A stretch of 64,000 nucleotides of DNA from CAVYWD01 sp963772225 (GCA_963772225.1 CAVYWD010000003.1:434001-498000); one strand, 5' to 3'; counted from the stretch's first letter, positions 46,111-55,544 are shown. Numbers and translations: made by a program. Notes: generated by a model from the sequence alone, not told the origin.

Positions 46111-46806
46111 ATGAAGAGCGCGACGGCGGATTCGGCCGCGGGCCGGCGGGCGCGGCGCACCTACCTCATCGACCGGGCCTTTCAGCTCAAGTACACGCTG
46201 GTCATGATGGTGGTGGGGGCGGCCGTCTCGCTCTTGTTCGGCGCCATGATGTACCAGGCGCACCTCGAGACCACCCAGCTCCTCTCGCTCCCCGAGCCGG
46301 TGCGCGCGACCGTGGCCGCGCAGGACTCGACGCTGCTCTGGCTGGTCATCTCCATCTCGCTGGTGATGGCGCTGGCGCTGGGGCTCTTCGGGGTGCTGGT
46401 CACGCACCGGGTCGCGGGGCCCATCTACGTCTTCTCGCACTACATGGCGGTGCTCGGAGAAGGGCGGTTCCCAACCATTCGCCCGCTGCGCAAGTCCGAC
46501 GAGCTCAGGGAGTTCCACGACGTCTTCGTGCGCGCCGTCACGCACCTGCGCGAGCGCGAGCGCGCGGAGGGCAAGGCGCTCCAGGAGATTGCCAGGGTCG
46601 TCGAGGCCGCGGCCGCGCGCGGCGGCGAGGACCAGGAAGGCCTGCGGCTGAGCCTGATGCGGCTCAAGGAGCTCTCCGAGCACAAGCTGGAAATGGCCGC
46701 GGGCGAGGCGTCCGACGCGCATGGCAAGGCCGGGAGCGGACGCGGGTCCGCGGCCGGCGGCGTAGCCATCGCCCAGGACGACGGGGTTCTTCGCAGGATG
46801 CCCTGA
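46111..46806 (+). CDS. Two-membrane-segment HAMP-like signalling protein
   Basis: Protein of 231 residues. Basic N-terminus, membrane segment 1 at about 30-49 (YTLVMMVVGAAVSLLFGAMM), a short extracytoplasmic loop, segment 2 at about 75-100 (LLWLVISISLVMALALGLFGVLV), then a HAMP-like helix (THRVAGPIYVFSHYM) and coiled coil with no kinase or MCP domain. A strong AAGGAG ribosome site precedes ATG 46111. It probably modulates another sensor. The stop and the start of the Fic remnant overlap as TGATG. Confidence 0.75.
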   Translation: MKSATADSAAGRRARRTYLIDRAFQLKYTLVMMVVGAAVSLLFGAMMYQAHLETTQLLSLPEPVRATVAAQDSTLLWLVISISLVMALALGLFGVLVTHRVAGPIYVFSHYMAVLGEGRFPTIRPLRKSDELREFHDVFVRAVTHLRERERAEGKALQEIARVVEAAAARGGEDQEGLRLSLMRLKELSEHKLEMAAGEASDAHGKAGSGRGSAAGGVAIAQDDGVLRRMP

Positions 46807-47155
46807 TGACCTCTTTCACGCCGCGATTTACGATCACGAACCGCATCACTGCGGCGCTCACGCGGGTCTCTCGACACAGCTCCAAGAGGTGAAGGCGAAG
46901 GGCGAGCGGGCCATCCGCGCCGATGTCATCACGGCGAACAAGAAGCTGAACGCCCGCCAGGCGAGCCTGGTGGGGGCATTTCTCGAGCGCTCCCGGCTTT
47001 CCCTGGCCGACTGCGAGAAGTTGCTCCCGGGGGTCGCTCGCCGGACTCTGCAGCGCGATCTGAAATTGCTCGTCGAGGGCGGGCTCGTCGCGGAGGTCGG
47101 CAGCGGATCGACCGACCCGACGCGGCACTATCGCTGGCTCGGTCTCGAGCTGTGA
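46806..47155 (+). pseudogene. Fic-family gene with catalytic domain deleted
   Basis: The first 20 codons (TSFTPRFTITNRITAALTR) match the N-terminus of Fic/DOC-like proteins. After a junction near 46866 the next frame reads GLSTQLQEVKAKGERAIRADV and continues as the C-terminal winged helix (GVARRTLQRDLKLLVEGGLV), ending LGLEL. The central Fic domain with its HPFxxGNG site is absent, about 800 bases fewer than a full gene. The frames also disagree, so the gene is dead. Confidence 0.75.
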
Positions 47156-47202
47156 CAAGCTATGACATCGAGCTGTGACAAGCTATGACATCGAGCTGTG
47201 AC
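47147..47202. repeat. 23-bp tandem repeat, 2.4 copies
   Basis: Unit GAGCTGTGACAAGCTATGACATC at 47147-47169 and 47170-47192, then a partial copy to 47202. It starts on the last codons of the Fic remnant. The TGAC words recur 13 and 10 bases apart. Confidence 0.9.
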
Positions 47203-47291
47203 GCCGAGTGGCGCTGCTCCTCGATGATCGCTTTGGCCCAAAGCCCGCGCCCTGGTTCGCGGGTTAGAATCCGCCCTTCGCGAGGTCTGCC

Positions 47292-48137
47292 TTGGACACG
47301 ATTCTGCGCCCCGGCGATCGGCTGCCCCTGACCTGCACCCGCTCGGGCGCCTGTTGCCACAACAAGGCCATCTTCCTGAACCCGTGGGAGCTCGCTCGCC
47401 TGGCGCGCGCCAAGGGCCTGCCCTCTTGCGAGTTTCGCAATCGCTTCACCCTCGGCGGCATCCGGCTCCGCATGGGCGAGGCGCCTCGCGCCCCGTGCAG
47501 TCAGTACGACCCGGAGAGCGGCTGCACGGTCTACCCCGGCCGACCGCTCGCCTGCCGGCTCTTCCCCTTGGGCCGCCAGCGCCAGGGCGAGGCGGTGAGC
47601 TACCTCCACCGCGGGAAGGCCTTCCCCTGCCTCGCCGAGTGCCCCGAGGTCTCTGGCCTGCCGCCGCTGAGCGTCGCCGAGTTTCTCGCGGCTCAGCGGA
47701 CGGGGCCGGGCGAAGCCGCGCAGGACGCCTACGTTCAGCTCACGCTCGATCTCTCGGAAGGCGCGCTGGCGCTGCTCCTGGAAGGCGGCCTCGCCGCCGC
47801 CGGCGACCGCGAGACGCTCCCGCGCTGGAGGAGGCTGGGCGCCCTGTCCGAGGCCGAGCGCGCGGCGGCCCTTCCCGCCGACTTCCTGGACCTGCTGACC
47901 GTCCCCGACCTCGAGGCGGCGGACGAAGGCGACCCCGCGGAGTTCATCGGCCGGCACCTCGCGTTGATTCAGGCCCGCGAGGATTCGCTGCCGATTCCCA
48001 CCGCGATCGAAGCGCTGCGCGAGCGCTGCTGCCAGACCATGGCCGCGGCTCTGCACCTCGGCCGCGGCGCCGGCATCGACGCCGTGGCGCTCGCGGAGCG
48101 GTGGGTTGCCGTCGCCCGGCAGAACGGCGCGCGGTAG
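47292..48137 (+). CDS. YkgJ-family cysteine-cluster protein
   Basis: Protein of 281 residues with the Cys cluster of the YkgJ family: CTRSGACCHNKA near residue 15, CSQYDPESGCTVYPGRPLACRLFP near 70-95 and CLAECPEVSG. Such proteins bind iron-sulfur or zinc; function unknown. The start is TTG at 47292 with GAGGTCTGCC before it; an ATG alternative is not seen in a good position. C-terminal part Ala/Leu-rich. Confidence 0.8.
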   Translation: MDTILRPGDRLPLTCTRSGACCHNKAIFLNPWELARLARAKGLPSCEFRNRFTLGGIRLRMGEAPRAPCSQYDPESGCTVYPGRPLACRLFPLGRQRQGEAVSYLHRGKAFPCLAECPEVSGLPPLSVAEFLAAQRTGPGEAAQDAYVQLTLDLSEGALALLLEGGLAAAGDRETLPRWRRLGALSEAERAAALPADFLDLLTVPDLEAADEGDPAEFIGRHLALIQAREDSLPIPTAIEALRERCCQTMAAALHLGRGAGIDAVALAERWVAVARQNGAR

Positions 48138-48304
48138 CCCGCGCCCGGAGCGGCGCAAGGACAAAGGCCCCGGAGCCGAGTCGCGCGTCGAATTGTTTGC
48201 CACTCGATGGCACAATCGTGCCTGTCCATTCCTCGAGACGGCGGCCATAAAATGAGCATCGCAATCGAAGCGGCCTCGGCGCCCCCACCCCGGAGGCGCG
48301 CCCC

Positions 48305-49142
48305 GTGAGCGCCGCCCTGTCGAATTGGACGATGCGCTACTTGGCGCTCCTCGGCGTCGAGCGCTCGGCTCCGAGCTTGGACCCGCTCCGACAGCTGATC
48401 CGCGCCCACGTCCAGACGGTGCCCTTCGAGAACTGCACCTCCCTCCTGCGGCGCCAGGCGGCCGGGGGCGGCCCGGTGGCGCCGCTCGATGCCGAGGCGC
48501 TGCTCGCGGCTTGGGAGGCGCGCAGCGCCGGCGGCGTATGCTTCGAGCACACCGAGATGCTCGGTCGGCTGCTCGGCGCGCTGGGCTACCCCGTCACCGC
48601 CATCGCCGGGGAGATTCTCGTTCCCCGGCTCTCACCAAGCGCTCCTGGTGGAGGCCGCCGGGGCGCGCTGGCTCGTCGATGCCGGAAACGGCGCCCCGTT
48701 CTTCGACCCCGTCCCGCTCGACCGCCCCTTCGAGATCCGACGCGCGGGCCTGGGTTACCGGTTTCACGCCGATGCCGCCGACGCGGGGACCTGGGTCCAG
48801 GAGCGGGCGCTGGAGGACGGATGGCGGCCGTTCTGCCGCTACCCGCTCCAACCGCAGTCCCAGGCCGACCGCGAAATCGCCTACCAACGCCACCACCGCC
48901 CGCGCGAGACGTGGGTGACCAACGCCATCGTCCTGGTCCGCAGCGGCGAGGACGAGGTGTTCGCCTTCCGCAACGGCGACCAGACGCGCTACCGGGCAGA
49001 GGGCAAAGTGACCAAGCGGGTCCAGGAGCCGGGCGAATGGGCGCGGCTGCCGGGCCTGGTCGGGCTTCCAGCGCTGCCGGTCGCCGCGGCGGCTCGGGCG
49101 TGGGCGGCCATCAACGGGCAGCCGATTCCGCCGGGCGCGTGA
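48305..49142 (+). CDS. nat: Arylamine N-acetyltransferase, frameshifted near 48616
   Basis: NAT family (acetyl-CoA: arylamine/hydrazine). GTG start at 48305. The N-terminal helix bundle (RYLALLGVERSAPSLDPLRQL, PFENCTSLL) is followed by the catalytic Cys in AGGVCFEHTEMLG. The frame breaks after AGEI. Deleting one T from GAGATTCTCG restores SFPGSHQALLVEAAGARWLVDAGNG, which carries the catalytic His and Asp, and the frame continues to 49142. Joined length of about 278 residues is normal for the family, so the gene is probably intact in nature. Confidence 0.85.
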
Positions 49143-49267
49143 AGGCCAATGCCGCGGTGGGCACGGCAGCCGGCCCTCGCGCGCCCGAGCCGTTCCTCGA
49201 GATCGCGTTCGCCGGGCCGTCGCCCCTCGTCGAGGCGTCGAGCCCGGCGCGCGCGTGAATCAGCGGC

Positions 49268-50887
49268 CTATTTCCCCGCGAGCTGAGCGAAGAAGTCGTT
49301 CCCCTTGTCGTCCACCAGAATGAACGCCGGGAAATCGACCACCTCGATGCGGTAGACAGCCTCCATGCCGAGCTCAGGGTATTCGAGGATCTCCTGCTTC
49401 TTGATGTTCTCCTGAGCGAGTAGGGCCGCCGGCCCGCCGATGGAGCCCAGGTAGAAGCCGCCGAACTTCTTGCAGGCGTCGGTGACCGCCTTCGACCGGT
49501 TGCCCTTGGCGATCATGATGAGTGAGCCGCCCAGCGACTGGAACTGGTCGACGTACGAGTCCATGCGGCCGGCGGTGGTGGGGCCGAAGGAGCCTGAGGG
49601 CATGCCCTCAGGCGTCTTGGCAGGGCCGGCGTAATAGATGGGGTGGTCCTTCAGGTACTGGGGCATGCCCAGGCCCTTGTCGACGCGCTCTTTGATCTTC
49701 GCGTGGGCGATGTCGCGCCCCACGATGATGGTGCCACTCAAGGCGAGCTGGGTGGTCACCGGGTACTTCGTCAGCTCCGCGAGGATCTCTTTCATCGGCC
49801 GGTTCAGGTTCACCTTGACCACGCCATGGTCGAGCTTCTGGCGGTATTTCTCGGGGATGAACCGGCCCGGGTTCGGCTCCAGCTTCTCCAGCCAGAGGCC
49901 GTCCTTGTTGATCTTCGCCTTCACGTTCCGGTCGGCGGAGCAGGACACGCCCATGCCCACCGGGCACGACGCGCCGTGGCGCGGCAGGCGCACCACGCGG
50001 ACGTCCAGGGCGAAGTACTTGCCGCCGAACTGCGCGCCGTAGCCGCTCTTCTGCGCCGCCTTCAGCAGCCGCTCCTCCATGTCCAGGTCGCGGAACGCGC
50101 GCCCGCCCTCGTTGCCGGTGGTGGGAAGGCCGTCCAGGTAGCCGGTGGAGGCGAGCTTCACCGTCTTGAGGCAGGTCTCGGCCGACGTGCCGCCGACGAC
50201 GAACGCCAGGTGGTAGGGCGGGCAGGCGGCGGTGCCCAAGGTCTTCATCTTCTCGGTCAGGAACTTCTCGAGCGAGGCCGGGTTCAGGAGCGCCTTGGTC
50301 TCCTGGTACAGGTAGGTCTTGTTCGCCGAGCCGCCGCCCTTGGCCACGAAGAGGAACTTGTACTCCGAGCCCTCGGTCGAATAGAGGTCGATCTGCGCCG
50401 GCAGGTTACACTCGGTGTTGACCTCGTCGTACATATTGAGCGGCGCATTCTGCGAATAACGGAGGTTCTCCTCGGTATAAGTCTTGAAAATACCGCGGGA
50501 GATCGCCTCGGCGTCGTCGCCGCCCGTCCAGACCGCCTGGCCCTTTTTGCCCACCACGGTGGCGGTACCGGTGTCCTGGCAGAACGGGAGGACGAACTTG
50601 GACGCCACCTCGGCGTTCTTGAGCATCGCCGCCGCGACGCCGCGGTCGTTGGGCGAGGCCTCCGGGTCGTCCAAAATGGCCGCCACCTTCTGGAGGTGGG
50701 CCGGCCTGAGCAGGAAGCTCACCTCGCGCATCGCCTGGTTGGCGAGGGTGGTGAGCCCCTCGGGCGCCACCTTGAGCACCTCCTTGCCCTCGAAGGTCGC
50801 CACCGAGACGTGGTCCCGGGTTAGAAGGCGGTACTCGGTGTGCTCTTTCTCGAGCGGGAACGGGTCCTGGTACTTGAACTCGGCCAT
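49268..50887 (-). CDS. fumA: Fumarate hydratase class I (iron-sulfur)
   Basis: Reversible hydration of fumarate to malate in the TCA cycle. 539 residues. The [4Fe-4S] ligands fall at Cys103 (LPFCQDTGT), Cys222 (AACPPYHLAF) and Cys316 (GVSCSADR), matching the 105/224/318 pattern of the E. coli enzyme. The C-terminal FumA beta domain includes SGTIIVGRDIAHAKIKERVD and GSFGPTTAGRMDSYVDQFQ. Complete and of normal length. Confidence 0.95.
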   Translation of the reverse strand: MAEFKYQDPFPLEKEHTEYRLLTRDHVSVATFEGKEVLKVAPEGLTTLANQAMREVSFLLRPAHLQKVAAILDDPEASPNDRGVAAAMLKNAEVASKFVLPFCQDTGTATVVGKKGQAVWTGGDDAEAISRGIFKTYTEENLRYSQNAPLNMYDEVNTECNLPAQIDLYSTEGSEYKFLFVAKGGGSANKTYLYQETKALLNPASLEKFLTEKMKTLGTAACPPYHLAFVVGGTSAETCLKTVKLASTGYLDGLPTTGNEGGRAFRDLDMEERLLKAAQKSGYGAQFGGKYFALDVRVVRLPRHGASCPVGMGVSCSADRNVKAKINKDGLWLEKLEPNPGRFIPEKYRQKLDHGVVKVNLNRPMKEILAELTKYPVTTQLALSGTIIVGRDIAHAKIKERVDKGLGMPQYLKDHPIYYAGPAKTPEGMPSGSFGPTTAGRMDSYVDQFQSLGGSLIMIAKGNRSKAVTDACKKFGGFYLGSIGGPAALLAQENIKKQEILEYPELGMEAVYRIEVVDFPAFILVDDKGNDFFAQLAGK

Positions 50888-51069
50888 CGCAAATCACCTC
50901 GGGGAAGTGCTTGTCGCGGGAGAAGGAAACGATCTGACAAGCCTACACGCCCCCGCGCACCCGCGGCCAGCACTCTGCGTCCTGGAGACGGCCCGGCATG
51001 GCGACGTCACTTGGCCCGCAAGGCGGAGCCCGCCACTCGCGCCGCGACTCGGCCGCAGCCGCATCTCGA

Positions 51070-51333
51070 ATCCGGCCGGCAGCGCGGATAGCCGCGCCTC
51101 CTTGAAGGGGTCGAGGTCGAGCATCAACACCGACAAAGGCACCCGATGCCGCATTCAGTAGGCGAACGACTGGCGAAGCGCGTCGATGAAGGAATTCTTA
51201 TTGAAGATTCGGGTGAGCCCGTCGCGCGTGGCGCTCTCGCAGATCGACCGCTGGTGCTCTTCGTAGACCTGGTCCTGCAGCGAGAATTTCGCCACCGTGC
51301 TCGCGCCGATCTGGGGCTTGTCGCCGTCCCCGC
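51070..51333 (-). pseudogene. GGDEF/FHA-type diguanylate cyclase remnant
   Basis: Minus-strand scraps after the TraT stop: DKPQIGASTVAKFSLQDQVYEEHQ, an FHA-to-GGDEF linker style, and RSICESATRDGLTRIFNKNSF, typical of the GGDEF N-terminus. A stop then interrupts, and MRHRVPLSVLMLDLDPFKEA resumes after it. The GGDEF catalytic motif is absent and both ends are lost. Confidence 0.65.
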
Positions 51334-52101
51334 TCAGAAGAAGCCGGCCATGGCGTAGGCCGTCTTCTTGAACATGGTCTCCTGCGCTTCGGCCAAGTCC
51401 AGGTTGGCCTTGTTGGCGGTCGTGACGATGCGCGTCCGATATTCCTTTTGATCCGTAACCTCGGACACCGATTGTTGGCTGGAGCCGAAGTCGGAGACTC
51501 CGGCGGTCACGCTCGTGTCTTTGCGGACGATCGCGCCACCCCCAGCCCGTTCCCTAATCTGAACGTCGCAGACCAGCATGTACGTCACGTCCTTCACGAG
51601 CGCGCCCGCGACGAACTCGGCGGTGCCGCCGATGAGCCCGCCTCCGTAGACTCCGGCGACGGAGCGCGTCATGAGGCCGCCTGCCACGGCGCCGCCGAGC
51701 ACGCTGGAGCCCCTGTAACCCTGGTGGAGCGCCTCCTCGGCTGCGGTCGCGCTGACTTTTTCGAGGTTGAGCACGTAGGCGATCATCGTGAACTGGGCGG
51801 CGCCGGGATCGTCCACGATCTGGAAGCCATTGTCGTTGGACTTTGTGAACTGCTCTCTCACGAACGCCTTGAACATGCGCCGGTCAAATTCCTGCACGCC
51901 GCTCTTGACGTCGAGGTAGATGGTGCGCTTCTCCCTGGCGACCGGGTCCACGAAGATCGCGGTGCTGGTGCGGGTCCGGACGTCGAGGTCCTTGTGGGAC
52001 AGCAGCGTATAGGTGGCCGCGCAGCCGCTCAGGTTCAAAGAGAGTGAGGCAGCCGCTATGGCGCGGAATGCGCCCCCTGCGCTCATGAGTCTCATTGCCA
52101 T
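51334..52101 (-). CDS. TraT-family outer-membrane lipoprotein
   Basis: Protein of 255 residues homologous to TraT, the surface-exclusion and complement-resistance lipoprotein of F-type plasmids. The signal peptide ends in LNLSGC with Cys at about 27, then AATYTLLSHKDLDVRTRTSTAIFVDPV, a TraT-typical start, and glycine-rich hydrophobic segments (VLGGAVAGGLMTR, GVYGGGLIGGTAEFVAGALV). No other transfer genes lie in the window, so it is a chromosomal TraT-like protein, probably involved in the cell surface rather than conjugation. Confidence 0.88.
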   Translation of the reverse strand: MAMRLMSAGGAFRAIAAASLSLNLSGCAATYTLLSHKDLDVRTRTSTAIFVDPVAREKRTIYLDVKSGVQEFDRRMFKAFVREQFTKSNDNGFQIVDDPGAAQFTMIAYVLNLEKVSATAAEEALHQGYRGSSVLGGAVAGGLMTRSVAGVYGGGLIGGTAEFVAGALVKDVTYMLVCDVQIRERAGGGAIVRKDTSVTAGVSDFGSSQQSVSEVTDQKEYRTRIVTTANKANLDLAEAQETMFKKTAYAMAGFF

Positions 52102-52295
52102 CGACCCCCCTTGTCGCATCCGTGGAAGGAATCCCGGGTGAACGGTCGATTCTCGCCCGCGCGGCTGGCTCCATTGCCGCGCCGCGGGACGATCGTCGAG
52201 CTTCACCTCCAAGCGCTGTCTTCCATCCAATGCGAAAATGGAGCGGGAGAACCCTCATGTCCAAGAGGGGGGCGGATGACTGCGACGGCGGAAGC

Positions 52296-54935
52296 TCAAT
52301 GCCCTCCGTTGGAGCTCTTCTCCAGGGCGGCGAAGGCGTCGCGGAAAGGCGCCGCCCGCTGCGGTTCGCCCAGCGCCCGGTACGCCGCGGTCAGCTCTTC
52401 TACCGCCCCGCGGAGCCACGCCACCGGCGGCCTCGGCTCCTTCATGAGGATGGCATAGCCGGCGACCAGCTCGGGTTCCGCCTCGCGATAGCGACCCTGC
52501 CACGAGAGGACCCGCCCCAGAGACACTCGGGCCTTGCCGATGCGCTCGTGCTGCGCCGGCAGCGTCTCGCCGAGGCTCGCCAGCGCCTGCCGGATCAGCG
52601 CCTCAGCCTCGGGGTATTTCTTCCGGTCCGATGCGATCTCCGCGCGGCCGGTCAGGGCGGCGCCAATGTAGTAGTGCTTGCCGTACACCTTCCGGTACAC
52701 CTGCTCCGCGCCTCGGAAGAATTGCTCGGCCTCGTCGAGCGCGCGCCTCCGCCGAGCGGCGTTGCCGAGCTCCATGAGGACGAAGCCGACCCGCGGATGA
52801 TCGTGCCCGTGCCCGCGCTCTAGGATTGCCAGCGCCTCCCGCAAGAGCTGCTCGCCCTCCTCCACCTTGCCCTGCTGGGTGAGCGCCTGGGCCAGGCTCG
52901 TCATCGCGCTCGCCGCCTCGACGTGCTGGCCGCCGTAGAAGGCCTGCCTCACCGCCACGGCCTCACGGAAGTACGGCTCGGCCTCGGCCCAGCGGCTCGA
53001 CTCGGCCCTGATCTCGCCGAGGTTGACGAGCGCGTCGGCGACCGAGGGATGGTTCTCCCCGTGCAGAGCGCGGTTGACCACGAGGAGCTCTTGGCTCAGC
53101 GCCTCGGCGCGGTCGTGTTGCCCGAGGAAGAAGTACGCCTCGCTGAGCAGGGCCTTGCTCGCTGCGAGCTCCGACGCCGGCGCTCGGCCGGCCACCTCGA
53201 GCGCGATGGCCCGCTCGATCACCGCGACGGCCTCCGGGTACTTCCCCGCGCGCACCAGCGCCGAGCCGAGGCGAATCGCGGCCTTGGCGACGCGGGGGTC
53301 TTGGGGAGGCAGCGCGCGCTCGATGAGCTCGCTGCCTTCCCGGGTCAGCTGCACCGCCTCATCGACCCGGCGTTGCTCCTCTCTCAGCCGCCCCAACAGC
53401 CCCAAGCTCTCGCCCACGGACGGATGCGCGAAGCCGTGCAGCGCTCGCTGGCGGTCCAGGGCTCGGGTCAGCAGGTCCTCGGACCGCTCGTACTCCCCCA
53501 GGCGGCCCAGGATGGAGCCAAGCGTCGCGTAGAGGTCGGCCTGTACCTCGGGCTCGCTGTCGAGCGCCGCCGTCTCCAGGGCGCCGCGCTCGACCACCGA
53601 GAGCACGGTGAGGTCCCTGGCCGGGCCTTGCTCCGCGTCCCCGCCCTGAAAGAGGTCGATCATGAACGCCTGGATCCGCTGGGCGCGCTTGGCCTGGGCC
53701 AGGGCCGCGTCGCGGGTGGCCGAGAGTCGAACCGTGAACGCGGTGACGACGGCGAGGAGCACCGCCGCCACGGCCGCTGCGGCCGCCACCGCGCCGCGTC
53801 GGCGCCGGAGGAGCTTCCCCGCCCGGTACCCCAGGGAGTCGGGCCTCGCCTCCAAGGGCTCGTTGTCGAGAAAGTGATCGACGTCCCTCGCCATCGCTTC
53901 GACCGAAGCGTAGCGGCGCTCCGCCGCGCGCTGGAGCGCGGTGAGGCACAGCACGTCGAGGTCTGCCCAGGCTCTCCGGTCGATCGCGACCGTCGGCTCG
54001 CCCGACGCCTGGGTGCGCCGCGCCATCGCCGAGGGGCGCTCGGGGTCCGAGCCCAACACCAGGGCTTCCCGCTCTGCTTCGGAGAGGCCCGGTCGGTCAT
54101 ACGGGCGGCGGCCGGTGAGAAGCTCGTGGAGAACGACGCCCAATGCGTAGACGTCGGTGTAGAGGCCCACCCGCTCCCCGCGGAGCTGCTCCGGTGCCGC
54201 GTACGCCGGGGTCATCAGCCGGAAGGCGGTGCGCGTCGGATCGCGCGGCTCGGGGCCGATCTGCTTGGCGATGCCGAAGTCGAGGAGCCGCAGGGCCCCG
54301 TCGCGCTTCACCAGGATGTTGGACGGCTTGAGGTCCCGATGAACCACCGCCTGCCGGTGCGCATAGGCCACCGCCTCGCAGGCGGAGCGGAAGAGTTTCA
54401 GCCGCTCGGTGACCGGCGCCCGAACACGCGCGCAGTGCTCGGTGATGGAGGCGCCCTCGACGTACTCCATGGCAAACCAGGGGGTGCCGTCATCCAAGAT
54501 GTCGGCATCGTACAGGCGGGCGATGAGGGGATGCTCGAGCTGCGCGAGGGTGCGCTGCTCCGCTGCGAAGCGCTCGCGCCGGGCCGGCGAGAGCCACGCG
54601 TCGCGCAGCACCTTGACCGCGGCCCGGCTGCCGAGATCGGCGCGTTCGGCGAGGTAGACGACGGCCATCCCACCTTCGCCGATGGCGCGCAGGATCCGGT
54701 AGGGCCCCACTTCCCGGGGCGCCGGTGCCCCGCGGAGAACATCGCTCGCCACGCTGGCCAACCCAACGTCGAGCAGGGTCGCGGCGTGGTCCCCGGTGAG
54801 GAGCGCGCGGACCTCGGCGGCGAGCTCGGCGTCCACGGCGCCCGTTCGAGCGAGGAAGGCCTCGCGCTCGGCAGTGGGTAGCCCACTCGCGCGGTGGAAC
54901 AGATCCTGAACCACGCCCCAGCGCTCAGCGTCCAT
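52296..54935 (-). CDS. Membrane Ser/Thr protein kinase with C-terminal TPR domain
   Basis: Eukaryote-type kinase of 879 residues. Kinase domain about 78-345: GEGGMAVVYLAE, catalytic Lys108 in AAVKVL, HRDLKPSN with Asp201, DFG at 219-221 and APEQ at 248. A membrane segment (about 385-405, VAAAAAVAAVLLAVVTAFTV) precedes about 470 residues of TPR-like repeats (for example AEALSQELLVVNRALHGENHPSVADALVNLG). The N-terminal 70 residues resemble the WxxVxxLFHxA region of kinases linked to ECF sigma factors. The sigma factor gene starts just upstream on the same strand. Confidence 0.93.
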   Translation of the reverse strand: MDAERWGVVQDLFHRASGLPTAEREAFLARTGAVDAELAAEVRALLTGDHAATLLDVGLASVASDVLRGAPAPREVGPYRILRAIGEGGMAVVYLAERADLGSRAAVKVLRDAWLSPARRERFAAEQRTLAQLEHPLIARLYDADILDDGTPWFAMEYVEGASITEHCARVRAPVTERLKLFRSACEAVAYAHRQAVVHRDLKPSNILVKRDGALRLLDFGIAKQIGPEPRDPTRTAFRLMTPAYAAPEQLRGERVGLYTDVYALGVVLHELLTGRRPYDRPGLSEAEREALVLGSDPERPSAMARRTQASGEPTVAIDRRAWADLDVLCLTALQRAAERRYASVEAMARDVDHFLDNEPLEARPDSLGYRAGKLLRRRRGAVAAAAAVAAVLLAVVTAFTVRLSATRDAALAQAKRAQRIQAFMIDLFQGGDAEQGPARDLTVLSVVERGALETAALDSEPEVQADLYATLGSILGRLGEYERSEDLLTRALDRQRALHGFAHPSVGESLGLLGRLREEQRRVDEAVQLTREGSELIERALPPQDPRVAKAAIRLGSALVRAGKYPEAVAVIERAIALEVAGRAPASELAASKALLSEAYFFLGQHDRAEALSQELLVVNRALHGENHPSVADALVNLGEIRAESSRWAEAEPYFREAVAVRQAFYGGQHVEAASAMTSLAQALTQQGKVEEGEQLLREALAILERGHGHDHPRVGFVLMELGNAARRRRALDEAEQFFRGAEQVYRKVYGKHYYIGAALTGRAEIASDRKKYPEAEALIRQALASLGETLPAQHERIGKARVSLGRVLSWQGRYREAEPELVAGYAILMKEPRPPVAWLRGAVEELTAAYRALGEPQRAAPFRDAFAALEKSSNGGH

Positions 54936-54956
54936 GTCGCCCCTCTAGGACCCTTC

Positions 54957-55544
54957 CTACGCATCCCCGCGGCGCTTGGCGTCGGCCCCGCGCTTCAGCT
55001 CCTTGGCGAGCCAGGCCCTCGAGGCGCGCCAGTCTCGCTGGGCGGTGGCCTCGGAGACACCGAGGAGCTCGGCGGCCTCACGCACCTCGAGGCCGCCGAA
55101 GAACCGACTCTCGACGAGCGCCGCCTGCCTGGGGCTCATCCGGCCCAACTCCTCGAGCGCCGCGTCGAGCGCGAGGACCTGCTCGCTTCGGCCGGGGTCG
55201 CTGACCGCGACGGACTCGTCGAGGGTGACGAGGTCGAGGCCTGCGCCTCCGCGCTTGCCGGCGTGGCGCCGCCGGGCGGCATCGACCAGCACCTGGCGCA
55301 TCGCCCGGGCAGCGACCCGCTTGAAGTGGGGCGGGGAGATGCTGGCCAGCTCAGGGTTGGGCGACAGCTTGAGCCAGGCTTCGTTCACCAGCGCCGTCGG
55401 GGTCAAGGTGAGGCAGGGGTCGCTGCGCCGCACGCGAGCGGCGAGCCGGCGCAGCTCTTCGTAGGCGAGAGAGAACAGCTCGTCGACGGAGCCTTCGCCG
55501 GAGCCGCCACCCCCCGCGACGATTCTGCCGGGTCGTTTGCGCAT
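54957..55544 (-). CDS. ECF sigma factor of the STK-linked (TIGR02999-like) group
   Basis: RNA polymerase sigma factor of 195 residues. Region 2 reads ELFSLAYEELRRLAARVRR, LTPTALVNEAWLKL and FKRVAARAMRQVLVDAARR; region 4 reads GRMSPRQAALVESRFFGGLEVREAAELLGVSEATAQRDW. The sequence is typical of sigma factors encoded immediately before a Ser/Thr kinase with a TPR tail, as here (21 bases apart). Phosphorylation is thought to control sigma activity in such pairs. Start at 55544. Confidence 0.92.
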   Translation of the reverse strand: MRKRPGRIVAGGGGSGEGSVDELFSLAYEELRRLAARVRRSDPCLTLTPTALVNEAWLKLSPNPELASISPPHFKRVAARAMRQVLVDAARRRHAGKRGGAGLDLVTLDESVAVSDPGRSEQVLALDAALEELGRMSPRQAALVESRFFGGLEVREAAELLGVSEATAQRDWRASRAWLAKELKRGADAKRRGDA

